Origin: Salipaludibacillus aurantiacus
GTDB lineage: Bacteria > Bacillota > Bacilli > Bacillales > Salisediminibacteriaceae
DNA: 64,000 bases
NCBI RefSeq assembly: GCF_900111295.1
Contig: NZ_FOGT01000003.1
Span: 248,001 to 312,000 of the forward strand
Direction: 5' to 3'
How positions within the stretch are numbered: the first letter of the stretch is position 1; each line of letters opens with the position of its first letter. Both the position numbers and the translations under genes were made by a program. This document shows positions 50,589 through 63,727 of the stretch, piece by piece. Below the pieces are notes generated by a model. The model made no database searches, had not been told where the DNA came from, and saw nothing but the letters and a program-made list of their open reading frames with translations.

Positions 50589-51233
50589 TTACAAATGGTT
50601 TAACCTTTTTTTTAATAATAAAGGAACTAAGCTTACGACAAGAAATAAGGACAATGCAAAAATAATGACTGTCATGTCCCCCGACGCAAAACTGGAACCA
50701 AGAAAACTGTAAGCAAAAGTAGCAGGCACTATTCCAATAATCGTTCCAATCAGAAAATGCCGAAATGAGATTTTAGAAATACCTGAAAGATAACTGATAA
50801 GATCGAAATTTAAAACAGGTATCAGACGCAGGCTTAAAATATATATAAATCCGTTTCTTTCAAGCTGCTTTTGTATTTTTTCAGCTTTGCCTGTCCAATT
50901 TTTTGCTGCAATACTTTTTCCGAGTTTTCTTGCAATCCAGAAAGAAAGGGTCGCTCCTCCGGCTGCACCTGTAATAATTAGGGCCATTCCAAGAAACGGA
51001 CCAAATATTAAACCTCCTGCCAGAGATAAAATTGAAGCGGGAAACAGGACGAGGGGGCGAAAAATATAAACCGTAACAAATACTATTGGCCCGGCCCAAC
51101 CGAATTCGTGAAAGACCGTTTTTATATCTTCAGGCCCCAGATTTACATAGCGCCAGTTAAACCAAAAAAGAAAACCTATAATGAAAAGAACACTGGTTAT
51201 TTTTATTATCGAAACAGGTTTTATATTATACAT
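50589..51233 (-). CDS. TVP38/TMEM64 (VTT/DedA-like) membrane protein
   Basis: A 214-residue protein with about five membrane segments. The VTT core is visible: VYIFRPLVLFPASILSLAGGLIFGPFLGMALIITGAAGGATLSFWIAR, then RLIPVLNFDLISYLSGISKISFRHFLIGTIIGIVPATF. The re-entrant loop arginine and FxPG-like regions are typical of DedA/TVP38 proteins, which scramble or flip lipids. I start at ATG 51233 with AGAGGGG about 10 bases upstream; longer frames have no ribosome site. Followed after 119 bases by the MerA-like gene in the same direction. Confidence 0.83.
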   Translation of the reverse strand: MYNIKPVSIIKITSVLFIIGFLFWFNWRYVNLGPEDIKTVFHEFGWAGPIVFVTVYIFRPLVLFPASILSLAGGLIFGPFLGMALIITGAAGGATLSFWIARKLGKSIAAKNWTGKAEKIQKQLERNGFIYILSLRLIPVLNFDLISYLSGISKISFRHFLIGTIIGIVPATFAYSFLGSSFASGDMTVIIFALSLFLVVSLVPLLLKKRLNHL

Positions 51234-51357
51234 AAACTTTAGCCCCTCTCGTAACAGGAATATAGTAAACATACCATATCCCCTCACACTAATCATTTAT
51301 AATTATTCAGAATTAAACAAGGAAATTTTTACTCATACCGTCATGCATTAGCTGAAG

Positions 51358-51498
51358 ACAAGCCCCTGGCAAGCGTCCGACTGGCGAACTGAATTCACTG
51401 CAATTACTATTTATCAGAGTAAGTACAAAAGCGAAAAACCGAACAAAAATCATATGATTTGTTCGGTTTTCTTTACTATTCTTTTGTCCCAGCCACTT
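51358..51498. repeat. Dispersed intergenic repeat, copy 2
   Basis: Same block order as 10672-10800: ACAAGCCCCTGGCAAGCGTCC, AAAACCGAACAAA...TTTGTTCGGTTTT hairpin, and TTTACTATTCTTTTGTCCCAGCC. It abuts the spoVR stop. Confidence 0.75.
51435..51470 (-). terminator. Terminator of spoVR
   Basis: AAAACCGAACAAA/TTTGTTCGGTTTT, 13-bp stem around AATCATATGA, inside repeat copy 2 and 34 bases after the spoVR stop. Confidence 0.8.
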
Positions 51499-51503
51499 AA
51501 GTC

Positions 51504-52928
51504 CTACACATACCTTTTCGATATCTTTTTTCCGTCATAGCAGAAAACGATTTTTCTGTCTGCCAGCACCGTTTCCATATGAACCGGCCTTCCCCAGAGC
51601 TGGTGCAGATATGGAAGAGTTTTTTCCAGATATTTTGTATCAAGCTCTACCCCTTCAAATTCATGAGTTAAATACAGCTCTCCAGCTTTTAAATAATCCC
51701 CGTTTTTTACAGTTATAAATGGGAAACCTCCGTTCACCCTGCTTGTTATAAGCTGTTCACGAACTTCTTCCCAATCTTTATCCACAATTTTATAATCTCT
51801 TCCATGTTTTTGAAATAAATACATATCTTCCTGAGCCGCTAAATCTTTTGTTAAATAATTTCTAATAAAAGAGATATCAGATTCTATTTCTCTGACTTCA
51901 AAGATTTTTTCTCTCCCGCTGCCAGGTTTGACCCCTTGCCGCTCCCTCATTTCTTCAGTCGGATTGTCATATCTTTTTTCTATGTCTTCAAATATTTTCA
52001 ATCCAAGGTAATAAGGATTAATTTGGGTTTGGGAAGGCTGGACCACCCCCGCATTAAGCTTTGCGAACTCAATCGATTCATCTGATGTGAGATCCATCTC
52101 TCTGATAATCCTCTGATGCCAGTAGCTGGCCCATCCTTCATTCATAATTTTTGTTTCAAGCTGAGGCCAGAAGTAGAGCATTTCTTCGCGCATCATTGTT
52201 AATATATCTCTTTGCCAGCCTTCAAGCTCGTTACTGTAGTGCTCAATAAATAATAAAAGGTCTTTTTCCGGCTCAGGGGGAAACGCCTTTTTCTTCCTTG
52301 CAGGAAACGGCTTGTTTGTCTTTTCTTTCTGGTCTAAATTCCATAAATCATCGTACGGGCTTTCTTTCTTCTGGTCTTCTTCTTCATCAACCTCTACCCA
52401 GACATCCTCCATGGACCAGCTTAACTTGGAGCGCTGGAGCCCTGGATCAATATGTTCCTGAATAGCCAGGACCGCATCAAGAAATTTTTCTACTTCTTCT
52501 TTACCGTGTACCGTCTCATAATGGTGGACTCTTTCAGCGGTGGCCGTCATGCTTTCAACCATATCTCTTCGGGTATTTGAAAACCGGGCGTTATTCTTAA
52601 AGAAATCACAGTGGGCGAGTACGTGAGCTATTATCAGCTTATTTTGTATTAATGAGTTCGTGTCAAGTAAAAAAGCATAACAAGGATCAGAGTTAATGAC
52701 TAATTCATAAATTTTACTTAAACCTAAATCATATTGAAGTTTCATTTTATGAAACTGTTTTCCAAAGCTCCAGTGATTAAAACGCGTCGGCATACCGTAG
52801 GCACCAAACGTATAAATAATATCCGCGGGACACACTTCATATCTCATCGGGTAAAAGTCAAGCCCGAAACTTTCCGCTATTTCAGTAATTTCTTCAATGG
52901 CACGGCCCAGTTCCAGTTGTCCGCTCAT
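51504..52928 (-). CDS. spoVR: Stage V sporulation protein R
   Basis: A 474-residue SpoVR-family protein, full length compared with B. subtilis (about 468). Conserved stretches include [72 protein letters not shown] and [11 protein letters not shown]; the histidine/glutamate-rich motifs suggest a metal site, but the biochemical role (cortex formation) is not known. RBS AGGAGGAAGC. Single gene, expected in the mother cell. Confidence 0.95.
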   Translation of the reverse strand: MSGQLELGRAIEEITEIAESFGLDFYPMRYEVCPADIIYTFGAYGMPTRFNHWSFGKQFHKMKLQYDLGLSKIYELVINSDPCYAFLLDTNSLIQNKLIIAHVLAHCDFFKNNARFSNTRRDMVESMTATAERVHHYETVHGKEEVEKFLDAVLAIQEHIDPGLQRSKLSWSMEDVWVEVDEEEDQKKESPYDDLWNLDQKEKTNKPFPARKKKAFPPEPEKDLLLFIEHYSNELEGWQRDILTMMREEMLYFWPQLETKIMNEGWASYWHQRIIREMDLTSDESIEFAKLNAGVVQPSQTQINPYYLGLKIFEDIEKRYDNPTEEMRERQGVKPGSGREKIFEVREIESDISFIRNYLTKDLAAQEDMYLFQKHGRDYKIVDKDWEEVREQLITSRVNGGFPFITVKNGDYLKAGELYLTHEFEGVELDTKYLEKTLPYLHQLWGRPVHMETVLADRKIVFCYDGKKISKRYV

Positions 52929-53104
52929 TTAGCTTCCTCCTTGTTTTCCGGTTATTACAACTTATGTGTGAGGCAGCTAAATGATGAGAGATTTGCCTAA
53001 TCAATCACCCATTAGAATAACTTCTTCTCTCTCAAACCTTACAGGGATAACCGCCTTGAGGGTTTAAAACGTTTACCTCGCTGACTGACATCCGTTCTTA
53101 TAAT

Positions 53105-53149
53105 AAAAAAACATCCGAATCACATTCATTAAAAGATTGGTTCGGATGT
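53105..53149 (-). terminator. Terminator of the sensor kinase gene
   Basis: ACATCCGAA/TTCGGATGT, 9-bp stem around a 21-base loop, followed on the minus strand by seven T residues. Confidence 0.85.
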
Positions 53150-53160
53150 CTATAAGATTG

Positions 53161-54408
53161 CTATTCTGTTGTCTCAGCCTTTAAGTCTTTTTCTATAATA
53201 TCAACCGGGAATTTCACAAAAAATACTGTCCCGTCATCACCAGTTTCAAAATCTATTTCAGCATTGTTCCGTCTTGCAATACTGTAACAAACAGAAAGCC
53301 CCATCCCCTGATGGCCGGGTTTTGTAGATAAAAACGGCCTTCCTAATTCTTCAATTATACTGTCTGAAATGCCTGGTCCTTCATCTTTGACTGACAACAC
53401 AACTTGGTCATTTTCAACCTCAGTTTTTATAGTAAGAGACTTATTACTTTCCATTGATTCCAGTGCATTGGCCGCCAAATTTAGAATGAGCTGCCGGATT
53501 TCTATTTCATCTATCAGAGTATCAGGAAGTACAGAAGCCATTTCTATTATAAGTTTTTTTTCATCCACGGCCGACTGAGCCATGATTACCGGTTTTATTT
53601 TTTGAATACAGTCATTTAAATTGTATCTATTAATTTCATTTCTTTTGTTATCAGCCAGAGTTAAAAAGTCTTTTATAATTTCATCCGTATAGTCCAACTC
53701 CGACAGCATAAGCTCAATGCTGTCAAGGTGCCCCTTAAACTCCTCTCTCATTTGAAAAACTTGCAAAAATCCTTTTACCGTCGTTAGCGGATTACGGATT
53801 TCATGTGCAAATCCGACAGCTATATCTCCAACCAGCTTAAGTTTATCTATTCTGTCTTTCTGCTTCAGCATTCGTTTGTGTTCGGATATTTCTTCCTGAA
53901 GTTTCCGGTTTTGAGCCTGGATCTCATTTGTTTTCTCTTCGACAAGATTATTCAGATAACGTTTATGTATGTCGAGTTCCCATTCTATTTTATTTTCATC
54001 AGTAATATCAGAAATAGTAAGAATTGCCCCTTTGACGTTTCCTGTATCGTCAAACAACGGAATAGCAGAATTAAGGATTGTTGCTTTCTTTCCGTCCAGC
54101 CTGATAATTTCAATGACTTCACCGAAGGTTGACTCTGCTTTTTCTACAGCTTTCACTACCGCCCATTCTCCAACAGCTATTTTTTTGCCGGTGTTTTTGT
54201 AGTATCCTTCATAATTGTCATAAATAGAATGGCGGGTCAGTTTAGAAGGGTCTCCCCCCCATATTTCAATAATTTTTGTGTTCATATGCTTAAACTCGCC
54301 CTTAGCATTTGCAACTAATACACCAAAAGGCAGGGCATTAATAATCATGTCAACATTTAAGTCTAAGTCGATGTTTCCATCCAGAAAATTACCAAACTTT
54401 CCATCCAT
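53161..54408 (-). CDS. PAS-domain histidine kinase, sporulation-kinase type
   Basis: The protein has 415 residues with no membrane segment. One PAS domain (about 20-140: MIINALPFGVLVANAKGEFKHMN) and a coiled coil (about 140-190) precede the phospho-acceptor His202 in GDIAVGFAHEIRNPLTTVKGFLQ, the H-box form of KinA-E. The ATPase domain has N-box LILNLAANALESM, G1 VKDEGPGI and G2 GHQGMGLSVC. No response regulator is adjacent, as usual for phosphorelay kinases acting on Spo0F. RBS AAAGGAAGG. Confidence 0.88.
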   Translation of the reverse strand: MDGKFGNFLDGNIDLDLNVDMIINALPFGVLVANAKGEFKHMNTKIIEIWGGDPSKLTRHSIYDNYEGYYKNTGKKIAVGEWAVVKAVEKAESTFGEVIEIIRLDGKKATILNSAIPLFDDTGNVKGAILTISDITDENKIEWELDIHKRYLNNLVEEKTNEIQAQNRKLQEEISEHKRMLKQKDRIDKLKLVGDIAVGFAHEIRNPLTTVKGFLQVFQMREEFKGHLDSIELMLSELDYTDEIIKDFLTLADNKRNEINRYNLNDCIQKIKPVIMAQSAVDEKKLIIEMASVLPDTLIDEIEIRQLILNLAANALESMESNKSLTIKTEVENDQVVLSVKDEGPGISDSIIEELGRPFLSTKPGHQGMGLSVCYSIARRNNAEIDFETGDDGTVFFVKFPVDIIEKDLKAETTE

Positions 54409-54573
54409 TATTAATCCTTCCTTTACATTAACTGTCTAAGTCTATTTAAACAGTAAGCTGTTCTTTGAAGCAATACATTTTCTAATAAATTATTAAACTG
54501 TTCTTCCGGAGAAAATTACTAAACACCCCTTTTCGTGAGCAGCGACTGTTTTGCTCGGCTGAGACCCGAAAAT

Positions 54574-54587
54574 TGAAAGCGCTTTAA
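54574..54587. promoter_or_regulatory. cre site for CcpA upstream of ilvE
   Basis: TGAAAGCGCTTTAA matches the catabolite response element throughout. CcpA activates the ilv-leu operon of B. subtilis from an upstream cre, so the same is expected here, about 150 bases before the start of transcription. Confidence 0.75.
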
Positions 54588-54598
54588 AAAAATTTACA

Positions 54599-54613
54599 AT
54601 TTATCAGAAAATT
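54599..54613. promoter_or_regulatory. CodY box upstream of ilvE
   Basis: ATTTATCAGAAAATT agrees with the 15-base CodY motif (AATTTTCWGAAAATT) at 13 positions. It lies next to the cre site, as in B. subtilis ilv-leu where the two proteins interact. Confidence 0.7.
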
Positions 54614-54674
54614 TAATTTATTTAGCTCAACTGCAAGGATGTAAGCGGTTACTATATGACTGATAGTTTTGAAA

Positions 54675-54691
54675 TGTTAGAATTTTTAACA
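54675..54691. promoter_or_regulatory. TnrA box upstream of ilvE
   Basis: TGTTA-GAATTTT-TAACA fits TGTNA-N7-TNACA exactly. It ends 8 bases before the -35 element, so TnrA would repress under nitrogen limitation. Confidence 0.72.
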
Positions 54692-54699
54692 AATAGCTG

Positions 54700-54728
54700 T
54701 TGACCTTCACTGTTTTTGGCTGTATTAT
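54700..54728 (+). promoter_or_regulatory. Sigma-A promoter of the ilv-leu operon
   Basis: TTGACC (54700-54705), 17-base spacer, TATTAT (54723-54728). The transcript would have a leader of about 185 bases before ilvE. Confidence 0.75.
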
Positions 54729-54921
54729 TGGCGTCAATATCATATTTGTTGGCCATAAGTTACACACTTGAAAGACTTAAATTTTCCCGCAACGGCCTTT
54801 TTTCATTTTTAAAATTTGGAGAGTAAAAACTCTGAAATTAGAATGAACGGAAGGCTAATATTAGTCCTTATAATTTTAACACGTTACAGCGTCTAAACTT
54901 TAAAGAAAGGAGTGGATCGGT

Positions 54922-55833
54922 ATGAGCAGCCAGTGGATTTTTCTTGGAGGCAAATTTGTTAAAAAGGAAGAAGCCGTCGTTTCTGTTTATGATCATGGAT
55001 TTCTATATGGTGACGGGGTGTTTGAAGGCATTAGGGTTTACAGCGGAAATGTTTTTAAACTGGATGAACACCTTCAGCGCCTCTTTGAATCTGCACAATC
55101 AATAATGCTAAGCATTCCATACGAGAAGGAGGAATTGGAGCAGATTATTGTAGACACGGTCAGAAAAAATAAACTGGATAGTGCTTATATCCGAGTAGTC
55201 ATCTCCAGAGGACGGGGAAACTTAGGACTCGATCCTTCCTCCTGTTCTGAGCCCCAAGTTATTGTGATTGCTGAGGCGCTCGCGCTTTTCCCTAAAGAAT
55301 TATATCAGCGCGGCCTGCGAGTCGGCTCAGTAGCCAGCCGGAGAAACAGGCCGGATGTACTCAGTCCTCAAGTTAAGTCGCTGAACTATTTAAATAATAT
55401 ACTTGTAAAATTGGAAGCTAACCAGGCCGGTGTAGATGAAGCCCTAATGCTGAATGATCAAGGGTACGTTACTGAAGGCTCTGCTGATAATATCTTTTTA
55501 GTAAAAAACAACACTATTTATACACCTCCTGTTTATCTTGGAGCACTTGAAGGAATCACCCGGAATGTTATTATTGATCTTGCTGAAAAGCATGGGTACG
55601 AAATGAAGGAAACACCGTTTACACGGCATGATGTTTATGTTGCCGATGAAGTTTTCCTTACAGGCACAGCTGTCGAAGTTATTGCTGTCGTTGAAGTAGA
55701 TGGGCGAAAGATTCAGGACGGCAAACCTGGTAAAGTAACAAATCATCTATTATCAGAATTCAGAAAAGTCGTCAGAACGGACGGTGTTGCTTGCTACGAA
55801 TCTTCTTCAACCGGTAAGGCTATCGTCAGCTAG
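54922..55833 (+). CDS. ilvE: Branched-chain amino acid aminotransferase
   Basis: PLP class IV aminotransferase, last step of valine, isoleucine and leucine synthesis. It has 303 residues, the short bacterial form. Landmarks are YDHGFLYGDGVFEGIRVY at the N-terminus, the PLP lysine in SPQVKSLNYLNNILVKLEA, EGSADNIFLVKN and EVFLTGTAVEVIAVVEVDGR. RBS AAAGGAGTGG. First gene after the CcpA/CodY/TnrA-controlled promoter and, unusually, upstream of the T-box, so it escapes T-box attenuation. Confidence 0.94.
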   Translation: MSSQWIFLGGKFVKKEEAVVSVYDHGFLYGDGVFEGIRVYSGNVFKLDEHLQRLFESAQSIMLSIPYEKEELEQIIVDTVRKNKLDSAYIRVVISRGRGNLGLDPSSCSEPQVIVIAEALALFPKELYQRGLRVGSVASRRNRPDVLSPQVKSLNYLNNILVKLEANQAGVDEALMLNDQGYVTEGSADNIFLVKNNTIYTPPVYLGALEGITRNVIIDLAEKHGYEMKETPFTRHDVYVADEVFLTGTAVEVIAVVEVDGRKIQDGKPGKVTNHLLSEFRKVVRTDGVACYESSSTGKAIVS

Positions 55834-55860
55834 TCTGAATTAAAAATTTAATATCTTTAA

Positions 55861-56177
55861 ATCGATGATGGGAAAAAAGGTTTAAGGGACTGTATTCACA
55901 GAGAACCGGGGTCGCTGGAAGCCCGGTAATACAGCTTAATCCGACATCCTCCCCGAGTGTTATGCTGAACAAGTCAATTTAGTAGGCATAATCAGGTGTA
56001 TGAACGCACCTGTTACCAAAAGAAGCAGCAGATAATCTGTCCTGCTTCATGAGACAATATTCGCGAGAGTATTGTAAAAACGGGTGGTACCGAGAAAAGT
56101 AAAGGCCTTTTCTCCCCGCTGAACATTTAAACCTGCAGAGCAGGCTCTGAATGTCACGGGAGAAACAGGCCTTTTTA
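55861..56177 (+). ncRNA. T-box leader of ilvB-leuD
   Basis: Stem I includes CTGTATT/AATACAG arms around AGAGAACCGGGGTCGCTGGAAGCC-type sequence with AGAGA and GCTGGAAG elements. A stem with TTATGC/GCATAA, a hairpin AGGTG/CACCT and a stem III GAAGCAG/CTGCTTC follow. The T-box proper AACGGGTGGTACCG lies at 56079-56092, followed by a long terminator (AAAGGCCTTTTCTCCCCG/CGGGAGAAACAGGCCTTTTT, 56102-56175). The specifier is not certain: ATC and CTC both occur in GACATCCTCCCC, so isoleucine or leucine tRNA. Confidence 0.92.
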
Positions 56178-56179
56178 TA

Positions 56180-56220
56180 TTGGACATAAATTGGACGCCT
56201 TGTCCAACTTACACTATAAG
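56180..56220 (+). promoter_or_regulatory. Possible second promoter after the T-box terminator
   Basis: TTGGAC (56191-56196), an 18-base spacer and TATAAG (56215-56220), with the dyad TTGGAC-GCCTT-GTCCAA covering the -35 and spacer, and a direct repeat of TTGGAC at 56180. If active, ilvB could be transcribed independently of the T-box. Confidence 0.35.
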
Positions 56221-56246
56221 CCTATATTTTCAGGAGGGAAGATAAA

Positions 56247-57968
56247 GTGAAGGTAGATACTAAGCCAAAAACAAAGCCCGAAGCCGCAGTGAAAACAGGT
56301 GCAGATATTCTCGTAGAGTCATTGCTTGAACAGAAAGTGGAAACAATTTTCGGTTACCCTGGAGGGGCCGTCCTCCCTATTTATGACGCTTTATACCGGT
56401 CAGACGGGGATTTCGAGCATATCCTTACCCGCCATGAACAGGGAGCGATCCATGCCGCGGAAGGTTATGCGAGGGTAGCAGGAAAACCGGGTGTCGTTAT
56501 TGCTACCTCAGGACCAGGAGCTACTAACCTGGTTACAGGAATAGCAGATGCCATGATGGACTCTCTCCCACTCGTCGTTATTACAGGGCAGGTTGCCACC
56601 TCTGTCACAGGGACAGATGCTTTTCAGGAAGCAGATGTGATGGGAATCACGACACCTATTACAAAACACAATTATCAGGTGCAATCCAGTTATGAACTTC
56701 CAAAAGTCATAAAAGAAGCATTTCATATTGCTTCCACTGGCAGACCAGGACCTGTAGTGGTTGATATTCCTAAAGATATTTCAGCAAACTTGTGTACAGA
56801 AACAGACCAGTCGGCATTTCACCTGCCTGGGTATCAGCCGACAATAAAGCCTAATCCGCTTCAGATCAAAAAACTGACAGAAGCAATTAAAAAATCGAAG
56901 AAACCATTAATTCTAACCGGTGCAGGCGTTATTCACGGGCACGCCTCCGATATTTTATTAGAAATTGCTGAAGAATACAGCATTCCTGTGACATCCACCC
57001 TGCTGGGTCTCGGGGCGTTCCCGGGTCAGCACGACTTGTTCCTCGGTATGGCTGGCATGCATGGAACGTATACAGCAAACATGGCGATCGCCGAATGTGA
57101 TTTACTCATCAATATCGGTGCAAGGTTTGATGACCGTTTAACAGGGAACCTAAATTACTTTGCCAAAAATGCAACTGTCGCTCATGTAGATATTGATCCT
57201 GCAGAAATAGGCAAAAACGTACCGACTGATATTCCGATCGTATCTGATTCAAAAGCTGCGTTAGCAGAGCTTAAGAAACAGTTAAAAGAAGGGCCGGACC
57301 ACGAGGAATGGATGGATCAGCTTAACCAGAATAAGATGGCTTATCCGCTTTGGTATAACAACCCTCCTGAAGAGATGGTTCCTCAGTGGCTCATGAAATC
57401 CCTCTACCACGCTACAAGAGGTGAAGCGATTGTGACCACGGATGTGGGGCAGCATCAAATGTGGGCGGCACAGTATTATTCTTTCGGACGCCCAAACCGC
57501 TGGGTCACATCAGGAGGGCTTGGCACTATGGGATTCGGCTTCCCTGCAGCTATCGGTGCCCAGCTTGCAAAACCAAAAGATCCTGTTGTCGCTATTGTAG
57601 GTGACGGTGGTTTTCAAATGACTTTACAGGAATTATCAGTCCTTCAGGAAAGAGGCCTTCCTGTTAAAATCATTATCGTTAATAACGGCGCACTAGGGAT
57701 GGTAAGGCAGTGGCAGGAAGCGTTCTATGATAAACGTTATTCTGAATCGATTGTCGGGGTGCAGCCGGATTTCGTGAAGCTGGCTGAAAGCTATAACATC
57801 CGCGGCATGAAAATAGAGACACAGAAGGAATTTACAGATATTATTCATGAGGTCATGGCTTACGACGGCCCTGTACTCATGGACTGCCGGGTACTGCAGC
57901 AGGAAAATGTCTATCCAATGATTGCTCCCGGTAAAGGAATTCACGAAATGGTAGGTGTGAAACCATGA
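56247..57968 (+). CDS. ilvB: Acetolactate synthase, large catalytic subunit
   Basis: ThDP/FAD enzyme making acetolactate or acetohydroxybutyrate. It has 573 residues. It shows the active-site Glu in [23 protein letters not shown], and the ThDP-binding [13 protein letters not shown]...[12 protein letters not shown] segment. Starts at GTG 56247 after AGGAGGGAAG. The stop overlaps the ilvH start by 4 bases. First gene under T-box control. Confidence 0.96.
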   Translation: MKVDTKPKTKPEAAVKTGADILVESLLEQKVETIFGYPGGAVLPIYDALYRSDGDFEHILTRHEQGAIHAAEGYARVAGKPGVVIATSGPGATNLVTGIADAMMDSLPLVVITGQVATSVTGTDAFQEADVMGITTPITKHNYQVQSSYELPKVIKEAFHIASTGRPGPVVVDIPKDISANLCTETDQSAFHLPGYQPTIKPNPLQIKKLTEAIKKSKKPLILTGAGVIHGHASDILLEIAEEYSIPVTSTLLGLGAFPGQHDLFLGMAGMHGTYTANMAIAECDLLINIGARFDDRLTGNLNYFAKNATVAHVDIDPAEIGKNVPTDIPIVSDSKAALAELKKQLKEGPDHEEWMDQLNQNKMAYPLWYNNPPEEMVPQWLMKSLYHATRGEAIVTTDVGQHQMWAAQYYSFGRPNRWVTSGGLGTMGFGFPAAIGAQLAKPKDPVVAIVGDGGFQMTLQELSVLQERGLPVKIIIVNNGALGMVRQWQEAFYDKRYSESIVGVQPDFVKLAESYNIRGMKIETQKEFTDIIHEVMAYDGPVLMDCRVLQQENVYPMIAPGKGIHEMVGVKP

Positions 57969-58486
57969 AACGAATCATCACAGCAGTCGTTCAAAATAGA
58001 AGCGGAGTGCTAAACCGTGTTACAGGACTCATGCATAAACGGCAATTTAATATTGAAAGCATCTCCGTAGGCCGAACAGAAACTGAAGGAATTTCGAAAA
58101 TGACCTTTGTGGTTCACGTAGAAGACCACCAAAAGCTTGAACAGCTGACAAAACAATTAAACAAGCAGATTGACGTCCTGAAGGTCACCGACCTGTCAGA
58201 TAAAGCTATTGTAGCGAGGGAACTTGCCCTGATTAAAGTAGTCAGCAACGCCCACCACCGGAATGAAATCCAAGGCATGATTGAACCGTTCCGGGCTTCC
58301 ATTATTGACGTGAGTAAAGACAGCCTGTCCATTCAGGTAACCGGGAAACCGGATAAGATCGAGGCGCTCATTGATTTGCTCCGGCCATACGGCATTAAAG
58401 ACATTGCACGTACAGGCCTTACAGCATTCGCTCGCGGGCACCAGCCGCAAGTGGCGGAAATGACGTCCTACTCTCTTCTTAAATAA
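57965..58486 (+). CDS. ilvH: Acetolactate synthase, small regulatory subunit
   Basis: The protein has 173 residues. The N-terminal ACT domain (about 1-75: [34 protein letters not shown]) binds valine for feedback inhibition. The C-terminal domain (80-165) activates the large subunit. It overlaps ilvB by ATGA, giving equal synthesis. Confidence 0.95.
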   Translation: MKRIITAVVQNRSGVLNRVTGLMHKRQFNIESISVGRTETEGISKMTFVVHVEDHQKLEQLTKQLNKQIDVLKVTDLSDKAIVARELALIKVVSNAHHRNEIQGMIEPFRASIIDVSKDSLSIQVTGKPDKIEALIDLLRPYGIKDIARTGLTAFARGHQPQVAEMTSYSLLK

Positions 58487-58517
58487 GACATTTTTACAGG
58501 ACAGTAAAAATTCTTAG

Positions 58518-61152
<2,635 letters not shown>

Positions 61153-61164
61153 AGGAGGTCCACT

Positions 61165-62271
61165 ATGAATAAAAAGATCGTTCTTCTCCCCGGAGACGGG
61201 ATCGGTGTTGAAGTTATTGAATCCGCAAAACAAGTGCTTGAAGCCATTTCAGATGAATTTAACCATACTTTTTCCTTTGAAACCCATGCCATAGGAGGAG
61301 CTGCTATTGATGAATATGGCACTCCTCTTCCTGACGAAACAGATCAGGCCTGTCAGAAGGCTGACGCTGTGCTGTTAGGTGCCGTCGGCGGTCCAAAATG
61401 GGATCAGAACCCTTCACACTTAAGACCGGAAAAAGGGTTGCTCGGTATTCGCAAGTCTCTTGGTCTTTTCGCAAACCTTCGTCCGATTCAGGGTTTTGAG
61501 AACTTGCTGCATGCTTCTCCATTAAAGCATGAGGTAGTCAAAGACAGCGATTTGCTGATTGTCCGGGAATTAACCGGAGGTCTCTATTTCGGGACTCCGA
61601 GTGAACGAAGAAACAACGGCCAATCGGTTGTAGACACGCTTGCCTACGACCGCGAAGAAATTGAACGGATCGTTGAAAAAGCTTTTCAGGCAGCAAGTAT
61701 CCGCAGAAAACAGTTAACATCTGTAGATAAAGCCAACGTCCTGGAATCAAGTAAACTCTGGCGTGAGATCGTCGAAGAGAAAAAAGCAGATTATCCCGAT
61801 GTACAGGTCGAGCATATGCTGGTGGATGCTGCAGCTATGAAACTGATCACAAATCCTGCCTACTTTGATGTCATTGTTACGGAAAACATGTTCGGTGATA
61901 TTTTAAGTGATGAAGCATCAGTATTGACTGGCTCATTGGGCATGCTTCCTTCAGCAAGTTTGAGGGAAGACGGTTTCGGCTTATACGAGCCGGTGCATGG
62001 CTCAGCCCCGGATATTGCCGGCCAGGGGCTTGCTAATCCTTTAGCAATGATTTTGTCTACAGCGCTGATGCTACGTCATTCCCTGCATCTCGAACATGAA
62101 GCAAATGTCGTAGAAGCGGCAGTGCAGGAAGTACTGGATAACAAATATCATACAGGTGACTTAAACATTAGAGGCGGCCATAAAGTAGGCACAGAAAAAA
62201 TGACCCAACTGGTCGTTGACTGTATTAAATCAAATAATACCACTAAAAGCATTATGAGCTGTTATGCCTAA
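61165..62271 (+). CDS. leuB: 3-isopropylmalate dehydrogenase
   Basis: NAD-dependent oxidative decarboxylase of 368 residues. [13 protein letters not shown] start, [21 protein letters not shown] substrate arginines, [37 protein letters not shown] (metal aspartates) and NAD site [32 protein letters not shown]. Follows leuA by 12 bases. Confidence 0.97.
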   Translation: MNKKIVLLPGDGIGVEVIESAKQVLEAISDEFNHTFSFETHAIGGAAIDEYGTPLPDETDQACQKADAVLLGAVGGPKWDQNPSHLRPEKGLLGIRKSLGLFANLRPIQGFENLLHASPLKHEVVKDSDLLIVRELTGGLYFGTPSERRNNGQSVVDTLAYDREEIERIVEKAFQAASIRRKQLTSVDKANVLESSKLWREIVEEKKADYPDVQVEHMLVDAAAMKLITNPAYFDVIVTENMFGDILSDEASVLTGSLGMLPSASLREDGFGLYEPVHGSAPDIAGQGLANPLAMILSTALMLRHSLHLEHEANVVEAAVQEVLDNKYHTGDLNIRGGHKVGTEKMTQLVVDCIKSNNTTKSIMSCYA

Positions 62272-62284
62272 AGGAGTGACACAC

Positions 62285-63700
62285 ATGGCAACACCGAAAA
62301 CAATCATTGATAAAATTTGGGAACAGCACGTCGTACACCAGGAAGAAAACAAACCGGACTTATTATATATTGATTTACAACTTGTCCATGAAGTGACTTC
62401 TCCCCAGGCGTTTGAAGGACTGAGGATGAAAGGCCGCAGTGTCCGCCGCCCTGACCGGACGTTTGCTACTATGGACCATAATGTACCGACTGTTGCCCGT
62501 CATATTATTAATGATCCTGTTTCAAAAAAACAAATGGAAACTTTGCAGAAAAACTGCGAGGAATTTAATGTTCCTCTTGCGGATATTGACCACCCCGACC
62601 AGGGGATCGTCCATGTGATCGGGCCGGAACTCGGCTTGACTCAGCCTGGAAAAACAATTGTATGCGGCGACAGCCATACATCCACCCACGGAGCTTTCGG
62701 CGCGCTCGCATTCGGGATTGGAACAAGTGAAGTAGAGCATGTGCTTGCTACTCAGACACTCTGGCAAGCCCGTCCGAAATCAATGAATGTAAAGGTAAAT
62801 GGACGACTTAACCCTGCTGTAACAGCGAAAGACTTAATTTTGGCTATTATTGCTAAATTCGGAGTTAAATTCGGCACAGGGTATGTCGTTGAATACACCG
62901 GAGAAGCGATTCGGAACCTGACGATGGAAGAAAGAATGACAGTGTGCAACATGTCCATTGAAGCAGGTGCAAGAGCAGGCTTAATCAGTCCTGACGCCAC
63001 AACTTTCGACTACTTGAAAGGGCGCCGCCATGTTCCTGAAGGAGAGGCATTTAAAAACGCCGTCGATTACTGGTCCTCCCTCGCTTCCGATGAAGGGGCA
63101 GCCTACGATGCCACTGTAGAAATTGATGCGGATGAGGTGGAGCCTCAAGTCACATGGGGAACCAACCCAAGTATGTGTATCCCGGTAAGCGGACATGTCC
63201 CGGCACCTGAAGATGGACGTTCTGCTGCAGATAAAGAAGAAATTGAACGGGCTTTGGAATATATGGGACTTGAAGCACATCAGCCTATATCTTCAGTTAC
63301 GGTCGACCACGTTTTCATCGGCTCCTGTACTAATTCGCGTCTGAGTGATTTACGCCGGGCCGCTAAAGTAGTCGAAGGTAAGAAAGTCCACCCTTCTGTT
63401 AAAGCTATGGTGGTCCCAGGTTCGCAAACAGTCAAAAAGGCGGCTGAAGCTGAAGGCCTCGATAAGACCTTTACAGATGCGGGATTTGAATGGAGAGAAG
63501 CGGGCTGCAGTATGTGCCTGGCTATGAACGATGACATCGTTCCACCAGGAGAAAGATGCGCCTCCACATCGAACAGGAATTTCGAAGGCCGCCAGGGTAA
63601 CGGAGCAAGAACTCACCTGGTAGCTCCTGAAATGGCAGCAGCCGCTGCTGTAGAAGGCCGCTTTGTAGATGTGCGCAGCTATTTAACCGCTCCAGTATAA
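62285..63700 (+). CDS. leuC: 3-isopropylmalate dehydratase, large subunit
   Basis: Aconitase-family 4Fe-4S protein of 471 residues. Cluster cysteines are in [12 protein letters not shown] and [40 protein letters not shown] is the conserved substrate region. Start at ATG 62285 after AAAGGAGTG; an in-frame codon seven residues earlier lies within the end of leuB. Works with LeuD. Confidence 0.96.
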   Translation: MATPKTIIDKIWEQHVVHQEENKPDLLYIDLQLVHEVTSPQAFEGLRMKGRSVRRPDRTFATMDHNVPTVARHIINDPVSKKQMETLQKNCEEFNVPLADIDHPDQGIVHVIGPELGLTQPGKTIVCGDSHTSTHGAFGALAFGIGTSEVEHVLATQTLWQARPKSMNVKVNGRLNPAVTAKDLILAIIAKFGVKFGTGYVVEYTGEAIRNLTMEERMTVCNMSIEAGARAGLISPDATTFDYLKGRRHVPEGEAFKNAVDYWSSLASDEGAAYDATVEIDADEVEPQVTWGTNPSMCIPVSGHVPAPEDGRSAADKEEIERALEYMGLEAHQPISSVTVDHVFIGSCTNSRLSDLRRAAKVVEGKKVHPSVKAMVVPGSQTVKKAAEAEGLDKTFTDAGFEWREAGCSMCLAMNDDIVPPGERCASTSNRNFEGRQGNGARTHLVAPEMAAAAAVEGRFVDVRSYLTAPV

Positions 63701-63727
63701 ATCCGAAACAGTCAGGAGGTATTATTA

